Assembly (NCBI GenBank): GCA_039025395.1
Contig: JBCCOK010000005.1
Span: forward strand, 1-64,000
DNA from: Hoeflea_A sp039025395
GTDB taxonomy: Bacteria; Pseudomonadota; Alphaproteobacteria; Rhizobiales; Rhizobiaceae
Direction: 5' to 3'
Length of the DNA stretch: 64,000 bases
Shown here one piece after another: positions 53,067 to 61,523 of this stretch. A program made the position numbers and the translations under genes. Under the pieces are notes generated by a model, which was not told the DNA's origin, did no database searches, and worked only from the letters and a program-made list of their open reading frames with translations. Position 1 is the first letter of the stretch; each line of letters begins with the position of its first letter.

Positions 53067-53627
53067 TTATTCGGCCGGTTCTTTGAGTTCGGGGATGGTT
53101 TCTATAAATTGGTAGGCGAGTTGCCTCGCACGAGAACAGGCTTTGTGAAGTTTTTCCGGATCCGTTCGCACAAATCTCCCGGCGAGTTTTGGTGTGCGAC
53201 AGATATAGTAGTCGGCGTTTCGTTCAATCTCGAAGATTGCCCTGTCCACCTGAGCTTTCCGGGAATTTTCAAACATCCAAATACGTGATTCGCGATGCTG
53301 GCCGAGAACTGGACACTCGGTGTGATAGTGGCCGCCATCGCCAAAGCAGTCAAACTTTAGTGGTTCTGATGTACCAGCATGGATGGAAAATGCAGGCCCA
53401 CGTCCGATGGGCAAGTCTTTCCAGAAAACGGCAAGCGTCAAGCCCTCTCCAATTTCGAAGAACTTCGTGTCGCGGCGTGCCGGGAACCGCTCCGTATAGG
53501 GGCGGTCGGACTGTTTTGCCTCCTCCGTCTTCACTGGCCGGCGTTTTGAACCTGACCGCGCTGCGCGACGCTGTAGCCACATCGATTGAGGCATGAACGG
53601 CCGTATCATTGCCTTGAGTGTTGTCAC
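53067..53627 (-). CDS. Unrecognised protein
   Basis: This 186-residue protein belongs to no family I can name. After a basic N-terminus (RRAARSGSKRRPVK) it has a more ordered region, FEIGEGLTLAVFWKDLPIGRGPAFSIHAG followed by LKFDCFGDGGHYHTECP, where Cys and His residues cluster and could bind metal. It ends with a helical run (RARQLAYQFIETIPEL). No signal peptide or membrane span is seen. An in-frame ATG seven codons in (MIRPFMP) is an alternative start. It sits alone between the sugar genes and the IclR operon. Confidence 0.55.
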   Translation of the reverse strand: MTTLKAMIRPFMPQSMWLQRRAARSGSKRRPVKTEEAKQSDRPYTERFPARRDTKFFEIGEGLTLAVFWKDLPIGRGPAFSIHAGTSEPLKFDCFGDGGHYHTECPVLGQHRESRIWMFENSRKAQVDRAIFEIERNADYYICRTPKLAGRFVRTDPEKLHKACSRARQLAYQFIETIPELKEPAE

Positions 53628-53936
53628 TTCTTCTTGCCTCCAGCTGGTTCACTCGCAATTTACAACAATCGTTCAGGCAAGACCTTACCAAGGCAGATAC
53701 AAATCCTGATCGTTCAAAGCGATTGACAGGCATAGGAAACCATTTGTCGCCTTGTTTCAAGAGCAGCAAGGCCTGCACACAAGCGGATTGGCCTGCATTC
53801 GGTTGAGAGAAATTCGGGGACCAGGATTCAGCCAAAACAGCTTATGATCAGGACCTCAAAAGATAAGGGCCATTAACGACGCGGCAAGGCCCGGGTTGGA
53901 CCTTAAAGGAACCCGGCTGAGGGGCAACCTCAATCC
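53628..53936. other. Intergenic region, no gene seen
   Basis: No supported gene. Near its right end CCGGGTT (53891-53897) and AACCCGG (53910-53916) form a 7-base-pair stem, and TGAGG/CCTCA (53918-53922 with 53928-53932) a second small one. Both lie just past the stop of the minus-strand IclR gene and are candidates for its transcription end. Confidence 0.45.
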
Positions 53937-54788
53937 CTATACGGCTTTGTAGAAGGGCGGCTCGAACAGGCCGGTCATGCGGATCGAATCCGCCGCCTCG
54001 GCCATGCGCGGGCCCAAATCGTTTTCGACATTCTCCGAGCGGGCCCGGAACCGGGGAAGCCCGCAGGCAAGGGCGACGCGCAGCCCGTCCTCGGTCTGGC
54101 CTAGCGGCGTCGCCAATGCCACGATATTGGGGCGCCAGTCGCCATAGGATGTGCAAAACCCCTCGCTTTGGCAGCGCGCGATGGCGGCCACCGTCGCGTC
54201 GGCGTGCTCGGCAAATTCCTCGGGAAAGCGCAGGCGCAGATCCGCCAGCGTGTCGTAAAGCTCTTGCCCCTCCAGAAGCGCCAGCAGCGCCCGCCCGCTC
54301 GCGGAACGATGCAGCGGGCCGGTTATGCCCGGCTCCGGAATATGCGGAAAACTGACCGGATCGCCGATGGTCTGAACCTGGACGAACCTGTCTCCCGACA
54401 TCACCGCCAGCGTGATATTGCCCGAACTCATCGTGGCGATTTCCCGCATCGGCCCGACGAGCTGGTGCCGCCAGCGCGTGACCGCGAGCACCGGATAAGA
54501 CAGCGCAAGAACGCGCGGCGCGAGACGGAACCTGCCCCTGGGATCGCGCCGCATGTAACCCATGTGCACGAGTGTCTTGCAAAGACGCGATACGGTCGCC
54601 CGGTTCAGGTCCAGTCGTCGCGCGATCTCGGCATTGCTGAGCCGCGCCTCGGTGTCACTGAACAGGGCGAGTATTTCCAGGCCGCGCATCAGGGTCGAAG
54701 ATAACCCCTGATCAGCCGCCGTATCCGGCAGCGGGTCGCTTTGGCCCGCATCGGCCCATTGGCTCAGGAGATTGCCGCCGTCGCTCAA
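53937..54788 (-). CDS. IclR-family transcriptional regulator
   Basis: The protein has 283 residues. The N-terminal winged helix (about 29-90: LMRGLEILALFSDTEARLSNAEIARRLDLNRATVSRLCKTLVHMGYMRRD) is followed by a GAF-like effector domain with the IclR signature LHRSASGRALLALL. IclR proteins typically control catabolic operons in response to an acid or its CoA derivative. Its start overlaps the CoA-transferase stop by four bases, and both diverge from the acyl-CoA dehydrogenase operon. It is the likely regulator of both units through the site at 56029-56041. Confidence 0.9.
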   Translation of the reverse strand: MSDGGNLLSQWADAGQSDPLPDTAADQGLSSTLMRGLEILALFSDTEARLSNAEIARRLDLNRATVSRLCKTLVHMGYMRRDPRGRFRLAPRVLALSYPVLAVTRWRHQLVGPMREIATMSSGNITLAVMSGDRFVQVQTIGDPVSFPHIPEPGITGPLHRSASGRALLALLEGQELYDTLADLRLRFPEEFAEHADATVAAIARCQSEGFCTSYGDWRPNIVALATPLGQTEDGLRVALACGLPRFRARSENVENDLGPRMAEAADSIRMTGLFEPPFYKAV

Positions 54789-55999
54789 AGAATACCCTTT
54801 TCCCGATTTTCGTCGATCTCAGTATCGCTCAATCCCAAGAGGGTCTTGTAGATGTAATCGTTGTCTGATCCTAGTCCCTTTGCGGCCCAGCGGATGCATC
54901 CGGGCGCGTTGCGGAAGCGCGGAACGAGACCCTGCATCCGGACCTGACCGAAATCCTCGTCCTGCACGGAAACGATCGCGCTGCGATGCGAAAACTGCGC
55001 ATCCTCGAAAATCTGATCTACGCCATAGATCGGGGCGATCGTGCCGTTGGCGGCGTGAAATGCCTCCAGCACTTCGCTTTGCGTATGGGCGGCAATCCAG
55101 CCGCCAAAAATGCGGTCCAGCTCTTCCTTGTTCGCGATGCGGGACTTGTTGTCGCAAAAGCGGGGATCCTCCGCAAGATCGGGCCGGCCTATGGCGGCGG
55201 CGTTGTACTTGAACGTGCGGTTCGTCGACCCGGCGAGGGAGACATAGCGTTTGTTGGCGGTCATATAGACATCCGAAGGCGCAGAATAGGTGTTTTTGTT
55301 TCCCACCCTTTCCCGCACGTCGCCCAGCTGATCGTATTCGATGGCCAACGACTCCAGCACGCGGAACATCGCCTCGGTCAGGGCCAGGTCGATCTCTTCC
55401 CCTTCCTGCCGTTCCGAGCGAGCCACCTTGAGCAAGGCGGCACAGATGGCAAATGCGCCGAAAACGCCGCCAATCGAGTCGGCCAGCGGATACCCGCTGT
55501 GGACCGGCGGACGGTCGGGATCGCCGGTAATGTGCGTGAGCCCTCCCATCGCCTCGAAGATCCTTGCAAAGCCCGGCTGGGAGGCCATCGGACCGGTCTG
55601 CCCAAATCCGCTTACGCGAAGCACGACGAGCCGGGGGTTCGCTTTCCAAAGCGTGTCGATGTCCAGCCCCCAGCGGTCCAAGGTGCCGGGGCGAAAGTTT
55701 TCGACCAGAACGTCCGATTGTGCCACCAATGCCAGGAACAGCTTGACCCCTTCCGGCTTTCGCAAATCCAGCGTTCCGTGGCGTTTCCCCCGGTTCGTGA
55801 CCTTCCACCACAAGGGCTTGCCCTGTTTGAAAGGAGGAAAGCCGCGCAGCCCGTCGCCTATGCCGGGAAGCTCCAGCTTGACGACTTCGGCTCCGAAATC
55901 GGCGAGGAGCGAACCTGCCATCGGACCCGCGATAATGGTGGCGATGTCAAGGACCTTCAGTCCTTTCAGCGGGCCGGACCCGGGGTCGATTTCAGACAT
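54785..55999 (-). CDS. Class III CoA-transferase (CaiB/BaiF family)
   Basis: This 404-residue class III CoA-transferase would activate a carboxylic acid by moving CoA from a donor thioester. Visible are LKGLKVLDIATIIAGPMAGSLLADFGAEVVKLE, DVLVENFRPGTLDRWGLD and VLRVSGFGQTGP. The catalytic aspartate is in YPLADSIGGVFGA, and EIDLALTEAMFRVLE follows. Length is normal for the family. It is divergent from the acyl-CoA dehydrogenase/TRAP operon by 92 bases, so it probably performs the activation step for the imported acid. Confidence 0.92.
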   Translation of the reverse strand: MSEIDPGSGPLKGLKVLDIATIIAGPMAGSLLADFGAEVVKLELPGIGDGLRGFPPFKQGKPLWWKVTNRGKRHGTLDLRKPEGVKLFLALVAQSDVLVENFRPGTLDRWGLDIDTLWKANPRLVVLRVSGFGQTGPMASQPGFARIFEAMGGLTHITGDPDRPPVHSGYPLADSIGGVFGAFAICAALLKVARSERQEGEEIDLALTEAMFRVLESLAIEYDQLGDVRERVGNKNTYSAPSDVYMTANKRYVSLAGSTNRTFKYNAAAIGRPDLAEDPRFCDNKSRIANKEELDRIFGGWIAAHTQSEVLEAFHAANGTIAPIYGVDQIFEDAQFSHRSAIVSVQDEDFGQVRMQGLVPRFRNAPGCIRWAAKGLGSDNDYIYKTLLGLSDTEIDENREKGIL

Positions 56000-56023
56000 T
56001 CCTGCACTCCAATTGAAAATTAT

Positions 56024-56052
56024 TTGACTATCGTTACGATATTTGAAATAAA
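56024..56052 (+). promoter_or_regulatory. Candidate promoter with overlapping IclR-type operator
   Basis: TTGACT at 56024-56029 and AATAAA at 56047-56052 are separated by 17 bases, a reasonable sigma-70-like pair (5/6 and 4/6 matches). Between them lies TATCG-TTA-CGATA (56029-56041), a perfect 5-base inverted repeat. An operator in this position could block the plus-strand promoter and affect the divergent CoA-transferase/IclR transcript. Confidence 0.5.
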
Positions 56053-56091
56053 ACGGTCAAGACTGCCGATAATTAAACCTTGGGAGGGGGT

Positions 56092-57342
56092 ATGGCATTC
56101 AATCCTGCAAGCAGAGCGGCCGAGATGCAGGCAAACGTCCAAGACTTCTTCGACGCCCGGATCCTGCCCCGCCATCGCGACTGGGTCCAACAGGTGATGC
56201 GGGAAGGCCGGATGCCGGACTTCCTGCCCGCCTTGCAGGCCGAAGCGCGCGAGCGGGGTCTTTGGAACCTGGCCCTGCCCGCCCTGGCCGAGGACGAACC
56301 CGGCACCCGGCTCGGCAATGCCGAATTCGCGCCTCTGGCCGAGATCATGGGCCGCCTGCCCTGGGGCAGCCAGGTGTTCAACTGCCATGCGCCCGACGTT
56401 CCGAACATGGCAATGCTTCAGCATCTGGCGACGCCGGAGCAGAAAGCGCAATGGCTGCGCCCCTTGCTCGAAGGCCGCACCCGTTCCGCCTTTGCCATGA
56501 CCGAACCGGATGTGGCGTCTTCGGACGCCTCGAACATCGCCACCCGAATGGAATTTTCCGCCGACACGATCCGCATCAATGGGCGAAAATGGTTTGCCAC
56601 CGGCGGTGCGCATCCGGATTGCTCATTCCTGATCGTCATGGGTATCAGCGATCCCGAGGCCGACCGGACCTCGCGGCAGAGTATGGTGATCGTGCCTATG
56701 GACACGCCTGGGCTTACCGTAACACGCGCGCTCGGCTATCTCGGCTGGGAGGATCATGTTGCCCCGATCGCCCAGATCGAACTGGACGATGTCGAGGTGC
56801 CTGCCGCCAATCTGCTGGGCGAACGCGGGCGCGGCTTCAAGGGCGCGCAGGTACGGCTTGGGCCGGCACGTATCCATCACGCCATGCGCTGCATCGGACT
56901 TGCGGAAATGCTTGTGGAACTGATGCTGGTTCGCGCGCGCGAGCGCGTTGCCTTTGGCCGGTCGGTGATCGACTACGACACCACGCAACGCTGGATCGGC
57001 GAGGCTCGGGTCGAGATCGATATGAACCGCCTTGCGGTGCAACGGGCTGCCTCGTTGCTCGACGAAGGCGGCGATCAGGTCAGTTGGCGGCCTGTCTCCA
57101 TGATCAAGGTTTCCGTACCCAACATGTTGCAGAAGATCGCAGACCGCGCGCTTCAGATTTTCGGCGCGATGGGCGGCCTGGAAGATCTGCCAATCCACCA
57201 CGCCTTTGCTTATGCGCGCTGGTTCCGCATCGGCGACGGTCCGGATGAGGTCCATCTGCGACAGATCTTCCGCACCGAGCCGCAGCCCGACTGGAGCCTG
57301 CAGGACTGCCCCTATCTCGCCACGCCGGGCGCGGTGGAATGA
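56092..57342 (+). CDS. Acyl-CoA dehydrogenase, ACAD10/11-like
   Basis: This 416-residue flavin-dependent acyl-CoA dehydrogenase has FAMTEPDVASSDASNIATR (flavin-binding strand), INGRKWFATGGAHPDC and the C-terminal GARIHHAM-like region (RLGPARIHHAMRCIG), FGRSVIDYDTTQRWIGEAR and QIFGAMGGLED. The N-terminal IL-P-HRDWVQQVMREGRMPDFLPALQAEARERGLWNL is typical of the ACAD10/11 group. ATG at 56092 follows GGGAGGGGGT directly, and a TTG four codons earlier is ignored. It heads the operon and its stop overlaps the TRAP permease start. Confidence 0.9.
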   Translation: MAFNPASRAAEMQANVQDFFDARILPRHRDWVQQVMREGRMPDFLPALQAEARERGLWNLALPALAEDEPGTRLGNAEFAPLAEIMGRLPWGSQVFNCHAPDVPNMAMLQHLATPEQKAQWLRPLLEGRTRSAFAMTEPDVASSDASNIATRMEFSADTIRINGRKWFATGGAHPDCSFLIVMGISDPEADRTSRQSMVIVPMDTPGLTVTRALGYLGWEDHVAPIAQIELDDVEVPAANLLGERGRGFKGAQVRLGPARIHHAMRCIGLAEMLVELMLVRARERVAFGRSVIDYDTTQRWIGEARVEIDMNRLAVQRAASLLDEGGDQVSWRPVSMIKVSVPNMLQKIADRALQIFGAMGGLEDLPIHHAFAYARWFRIGDGPDEVHLRQIFRTEPQPDWSLQDCPYLATPGAVE

Positions 57343-59270
57343 GCGCGGCGCCGTTCGACTTGCGCAAGGCGGCCTTGTTCGTCGCCGCGCTGCTGTCTGC
57401 GGCATTGGCTCTGCAATCGGTCTGGATCGCCTATTCCGGTCCCTGGGACATCGCGTTCGGGCGCAACATGCTGGTCGGCGCGGCGGTCGTCATCGCGCTC
57501 ATAACCAACCCTGTCCACGGCACCGCGCGCGCGCCCTCGCGCGCCATGCGCCTAGCGGGCAGCACGCTGGATGTCGTGCTGATCGCCGTGATCGTTGCCG
57601 CCTGCATCCGGTTTACGCAGGTGGAACACCTTATGGTGCAGACCTTTTATGTCTTCACCCCCTTCGATTCCTGGCTCGCCCTTGCCGGTTGCGTCGTGCT
57701 GCTTGAAGCCACACGCAGACTGTTCGGACTGCCCATCGTCATCATCGCGGCACTGGCATTGGTGTATTGTCTCCTCGGCGAATACATGCCCGGATTTTTT
57801 AACCACGCAGGCGTGACCCTCAGCCGCGCGATGGAAAATGTCTGGTACGGGTTCCAGGGTGTCTTTGGAATGCCAACCGGGGTGGTCATCCGGGTTGTCC
57901 TTGTCTTTGTCGTCTTCGGCGTGGTGCTGGAGGGTACCGGTGCAAGCGATGCGCTGATCCGCGCTTCGGTCGCTCTGACCGGCGGCACGCGGGGCGGCCC
58001 TGCCCATTCGGCCGTCGTGGCCAGCGCCATGTTCGGCTCGATGTCGGGCAGCGTGACGGCAAACGTGGTCGGATCGGGCTCGTTCACCATCCCGATGATC
58101 AAGAGGCGCGGATTTCCCGCCGCGACCGCGGGCGGGATCGAAGCCGCCGCGTCGACCGGTGGACAAATCGTCCCACCGGTGATGGGGGCCGCGGCCTTTC
58201 TGATGGCCGACCTGACCGGCGAGCTCTACACCACGATTGCGCTCGCCGCCCTGGTTCCGGCCGTGTTCTATTACGGCTCGCTCTTTGCAGCGATCTCGGT
58301 GCAGGCCGCGGCTTCGGGCATCGAGCCGGTGCCGGCAGAAGAACGGATCAAGCTGACCGGCAAGGACTACCTCGCCTCGCTGCAATTCGCTTTGCCAATC
58401 CTTGCGATCGTCACCGTGCTGGTCATGGGCCGCTCTCCGGCCATGGCGGGCTTTGTCGCCGTGGTGCTGGCGGTTGGCCTCGGCCTGTTCAGGCGGGACA
58501 ATCGCCGCAGCCTGAAACTCTATTGGGATATCGCCGCCAAGGCCGGCAGGGCGTGCGCGTCGATCCTCGTTGCGGTGGGCTGCATCGGAATCATCCTCGG
58601 TGTGCTCAACCTGACCGGGCTCGGCCTGACCTTCGCTTCGGTGATTTCATCCTTCAGTGACACCTGGCTCCTGGGATCGCTGCTCGTGACAGCGTTCGCC
58701 TGCCTCGTTCTGGGCATGGGTATGCCGACCCTTCCGGCCTATCTCATCATTGTGCTGGTTCTCGGCCCGGTGATGACCAAGCTGGGCGCCGAACCGCTAG
58801 CGGTGCACATGTTCGTCTTCTATTTCGGCGTGCTTTCGGCGATCACGCCGCCGGTGGCCATCGGCGCCTTCGCCGCCGCGCCCATCGCGCAGTCCAACCC
58901 GATGCGCACCGCCTTTGTTGCGGTCCGGCTTGCGCTGGTGGGATTCATCATCCCGTTCGTCTTTATCTACGAACCGCAGCTCTTGCTGATCGGCACTTTC
59001 GAGCCCTTGAGCTTTGCGCGGGTGTGCCTGGCACTGGCCCTGTCGATCTGGCTGCTGAACACCGGGCTGGTCGGATACTCCGCCGGGCGATTGAGCATGC
59101 CAATGCGGGCGCTCCGGCTGGCGCTCGCCGTCGGCCTCTTCATCCAGGTTCCAGTGCTGCAATACGCGCTGATTCTCGCATCCCTTTTGCTTCTGGTGCT
59201 GCCCGGGCGCATCGCCGGACGCCAGACAATGAAAACCGAATCGCTATCAGAAACCAAAGGAGGAACGTAA
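57339..59270 (+). CDS. TRAP transporter fused permease (TAXI type)
   Basis: This 643-residue inner-membrane protein combines a small four-span N-terminal part with a large DctM-type permease of about a dozen spans. DctM signatures include VLVFVVFGVVLEGTGASDALI, SMSGSVTANVVGSGSFTIPMIKRRGFPAATAGGIEAAASTGGQIVPPVMGAAAFLMAD and GMGMPTLPAYLI. Fused permeases of this kind work with TAXI-family binding proteins, and one follows directly. It is driven by an ion gradient and imports carboxylates. The start overlaps the previous stop, and the next gene begins three bases after this stop. Confidence 0.93.
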   Translation: MSAAPFDLRKAALFVAALLSAALALQSVWIAYSGPWDIAFGRNMLVGAAVVIALITNPVHGTARAPSRAMRLAGSTLDVVLIAVIVAACIRFTQVEHLMVQTFYVFTPFDSWLALAGCVVLLEATRRLFGLPIVIIAALALVYCLLGEYMPGFFNHAGVTLSRAMENVWYGFQGVFGMPTGVVIRVVLVFVVFGVVLEGTGASDALIRASVALTGGTRGGPAHSAVVASAMFGSMSGSVTANVVGSGSFTIPMIKRRGFPAATAGGIEAAASTGGQIVPPVMGAAAFLMADLTGELYTTIALAALVPAVFYYGSLFAAISVQAAASGIEPVPAEERIKLTGKDYLASLQFALPILAIVTVLVMGRSPAMAGFVAVVLAVGLGLFRRDNRRSLKLYWDIAAKAGRACASILVAVGCIGIILGVLNLTGLGLTFASVISSFSDTWLLGSLLVTAFACLVLGMGMPTLPAYLIIVLVLGPVMTKLGAEPLAVHMFVFYFGVLSAITPPVAIGAFAAAPIAQSNPMRTAFVAVRLALVGFIIPFVFIYEPQLLLIGTFEPLSFARVCLALALSIWLLNTGLVGYSAGRLSMPMRALRLALAVGLFIQVPVLQYALILASLLLLVLPGRIAGRQTMKTESLSETKGGT

Positions 59271-59272
59271 CT

Positions 59273-60298
59273 ATGGGTTTCAATTTGAAAAAGCGCGCGC
59301 TTGCGCTCGCCACGGGGGCCGTACTGTTGGCCGGAGGGGTCGCCGCGCAGGCCGAGACGCTGCGCATGGCTTCGCTCGGTCAGGCTTCACCGACGACCGT
59401 GTTTTCCATCGCGGTCTCGCAGATTCTCAAGAACGAGCTGGACTATTCCACGCAGCTTGCCACCGGCTCGCCAGCGACACGGCAGGCGGTCGAGGCGGCG
59501 AACCAGCAGCTCGATCTTTTCGTGACCGCCGTGTCGATCAACAGCTACCTGCGCGACGGCACCCGCATGTATAAAGACATGGCCAACGCGCCAGAACTGT
59601 TCGGAAATCTGCGCAGCCTGATGAACTATCCGCTGGGGTCCTATCACGGGATTACCTGGGCCGATTCCGGGATCATGTCGATGGACGACATCAAGGGCAA
59701 GAAGGTCTTCATTGGCCCGCCCGCAAGCGCCGGCCGCACCGTCATCACCCAGGTGATCGAAGGCGTGACGGGATACAAGCCGGACGAGGATTTCGAGCCG
59801 GTCAACCTTGACTGGGCATCGGCTGAACAGGCGTTCCAGGACCGTCAGGTCGATGTCTATTTCGTCCCCACACCGATCCCGAGCGCCGAGCTTCAGCAAC
59901 TTTCTGCGCTGGGCGAGTTCCGGGTTTTCGGCATCCCTGACGACAAGATGGACAGCGAGGGCGTGCAAGCCGCCTCTTCCGTTCCGGGCCGGGCATTCGA
60001 ATTCCTGCAACCAGGTACCTATAGTGGCCTCGTCAACGAGGAACCGGTGCGCATGGTCAGTTCGATCGTGGGCCTCGGAACCAACAAATGGATGTCCGAG
60101 GATGTCGCCTACAATATCACCAAGGCGATCTTCGAAAACCAGGACGAGCTGACCGGTGCCGCGAAGTGGATGTCGGTCATCACGCCGGAAAACGCGCTGA
60201 ACCAGATGAACGCGCCGCTGCACCCCGGCGCGCTCAAATACTACCGTGAGATCGGCATCGACGTGCCTGCCGATCTGGTCCCGCCAGAGGCGCAGTGA
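59273..60298 (+). CDS. TAXI-family TRAP solute-binding protein
   Basis: This 341-residue periplasmic protein has a signal peptide of about 27 residues (MGFNLKKRALALATGAVLLAGG..., cleavage after AAQA). The mature region (ETLRMASLGQASPTTVFSIA) and the later DIKGKKVFIGPPASAGRT and YKPDEDFEPVNLDWASAEQAFQDRQVDVYFVPTPIPSAEL are characteristic of TAXI proteins, which deliver carboxylates to the fused permease. ATG at 59273 has AAAGGAGG upstream; the frame is open back into the permease gene. A strong hairpin follows at 60305. Confidence 0.92.
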   Translation: MGFNLKKRALALATGAVLLAGGVAAQAETLRMASLGQASPTTVFSIAVSQILKNELDYSTQLATGSPATRQAVEAANQQLDLFVTAVSINSYLRDGTRMYKDMANAPELFGNLRSLMNYPLGSYHGITWADSGIMSMDDIKGKKVFIGPPASAGRTVITQVIEGVTGYKPDEDFEPVNLDWASAEQAFQDRQVDVYFVPTPIPSAELQQLSALGEFRVFGIPDDKMDSEGVQAASSVPGRAFEFLQPGTYSGLVNEEPVRMVSSIVGLGTNKWMSEDVAYNITKAIFENQDELTGAAKWMSVITPENALNQMNAPLHPGALKYYREIGIDVPADLVPPEAQ

Positions 60299-60304
60299 AC
60301 CCCT

Positions 60305-60333
60305 GCCCCTCGCTGCTTCACGCCGCGAGGGGC
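60305..60333 (+). terminator. Intercistronic hairpin after the TAXI protein gene
   Basis: GCCCCTCGC (60305-60313) and GCGAGGGGC (60325-60333) form a perfect 9-base-pair stem with an 11-base loop, seven bases after the stop. No T-run is present and the operon continues. As at 4034, this probably stabilises the binding-protein message or reduces read-through. Confidence 0.65.
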
Positions 60334-60357
60334 TACAGGAACTCCGAAAGGCCGGAC

Positions 60358-61512
60358 ATGGATATTTTCTATTCGGACGCCGATATCGCGTTCCGGGACG
60401 AGGTGCGCGGGTTTCTCGCAGAAGACTTGCCGCGCGAGATCAGCGAAACTTTCTTTGCCTATCGCCGTCACAGCTTTGCCGAGATGATGCGCTGGCATCG
60501 CATCCTCGCGGCCCAGGGCTGGGTGGCGCCGGGCTGGCCGGTCGAATATGGGGGGCCGGGCTGGAGCCCGATGCAGCAATACATCTTTGACGCCGAGGCG
60601 ATGATGGCCGGCGCGCCCCGGCTGCGGCCCTTTGGTCTCAAAATGATCGGTCCGGTCCTCATGCGTTTCGGGACCGAGTGGCAGAAGGAGCGTTTTCTGC
60701 CGAAGATCCTGTCCGGCGACGATTACTGGTGCCAGGGCTTTTCCGAACCCGGTGCGGGTTCCGACCTCGCCGCCCTGCGCACGGCCGCCCGGCGCGATGG
60801 CGGGGTCTATGTCGTGAACGGCCAGAAGACGTGGACGACAACCGCACAACATGCCAACTGGATGTTTACCCTGGTACGCACCGACCCGGATGCCGAAAAG
60901 CCGCAGGCCGGCATTTCGATGCTGCTCATCGACATGAAATCGCCCGGTGTAACCGTTCGGCCGATTCGCACCATCGACGGCGACCACCATGTGAACGAGG
61001 TGTTCCTGGACGACGTGCGCGTCCCCGAAAACCTCCTGGTGCATGAAGAAAACCGCGGCTGGGACGTGGCCAAGTTCCTGCTGGGCAATGAGCGCGTCGG
61101 CATCGCCAATGTCGGACAAAGCAAGGCGGAACTGATGTTGCTCAAAAACCTTGCCGCCGACATGGGATTGTTGGACGATCCGGTCTTTGGAGCGAGACTG
61201 GCGGATCTGGAGGCCGATTTCCTGGCACAGGAAGTGACGAACCTGCGGATGTTATCGTCAATCCGGCCGGGCACCGATATCGGACCGCTGGCGTCGCTGC
61301 TGAAGCTTCGCGGCTCGGAAATACAGCAACGCATCCAGGAACTGGCTATGGAGGCCGCCGGAGACCGCGCGGCGCCCTGGCAGTCGGCCGAGACGCGCGG
61401 GCCGGACGGCTATGGGACCCATGGCTGGCTGTTTTCCCGCGCCTTCACGATCTTTGGCGGCTCCAGCGAGGTGATGAAGAACATCGTCGCCAAGCAGGGC
61501 CTCGGACTATGA
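60358..61512 (+). CDS. Acyl-CoA dehydrogenase, large partner of a pair
   Basis: The protein has 384 residues. It has PVEYGGPGWSPMQQYIFDAEAM, YWCQGFSEPGAGSDLAALRT, VNGQKTWTTTAQHANW and the C-terminal FTIFGGSSEVMKNIVAKQGLGL. The last element replaces the YEGT-type glutamate loop of medium-chain enzymes, as in PimC-like and steroid-side-chain dehydrogenases that work as mixed oligomers. It is followed at once by a shorter acyl-CoA dehydrogenase, supporting such a pair. ATG at 60358 gives the standard MDIFYSDAD start; the frame opens upstream from a GTG at 60295 running through the hairpin. Confidence 0.9.
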   Translation: MDIFYSDADIAFRDEVRGFLAEDLPREISETFFAYRRHSFAEMMRWHRILAAQGWVAPGWPVEYGGPGWSPMQQYIFDAEAMMAGAPRLRPFGLKMIGPVLMRFGTEWQKERFLPKILSGDDYWCQGFSEPGAGSDLAALRTAARRDGGVYVVNGQKTWTTTAQHANWMFTLVRTDPDAEKPQAGISMLLIDMKSPGVTVRPIRTIDGDHHVNEVFLDDVRVPENLLVHEENRGWDVAKFLLGNERVGIANVGQSKAELMLLKNLAADMGLLDDPVFGARLADLEADFLAQEVTNLRMLSSIRPGTDIGPLASLLKLRGSEIQQRIQELAMEAAGDRAAPWQSAETRGPDGYGTHGWLFSRAFTIFGGSSEVMKNIVAKQGLGL

Positions 61513-61523
61513 CGGAGGCAGGC

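Noticed and set aside
53350..53835. 161-codon minus-strand frame overlapping the unrecognised protein at 53067
   Set aside because: Weak composition and no motif; the other frame has better-ordered sequence.
54986..56197. 403-codon plus-strand frame opposite the CoA-transferase
   Set aside because: The minus strand encodes a complete class III CoA-transferase; the plus-strand translation has no recognisable domain.
56262..57248. 328-codon frame inside the first acyl-CoA dehydrogenase
   Set aside because: Arg-rich out-of-frame shadow of a well-conserved enzyme.
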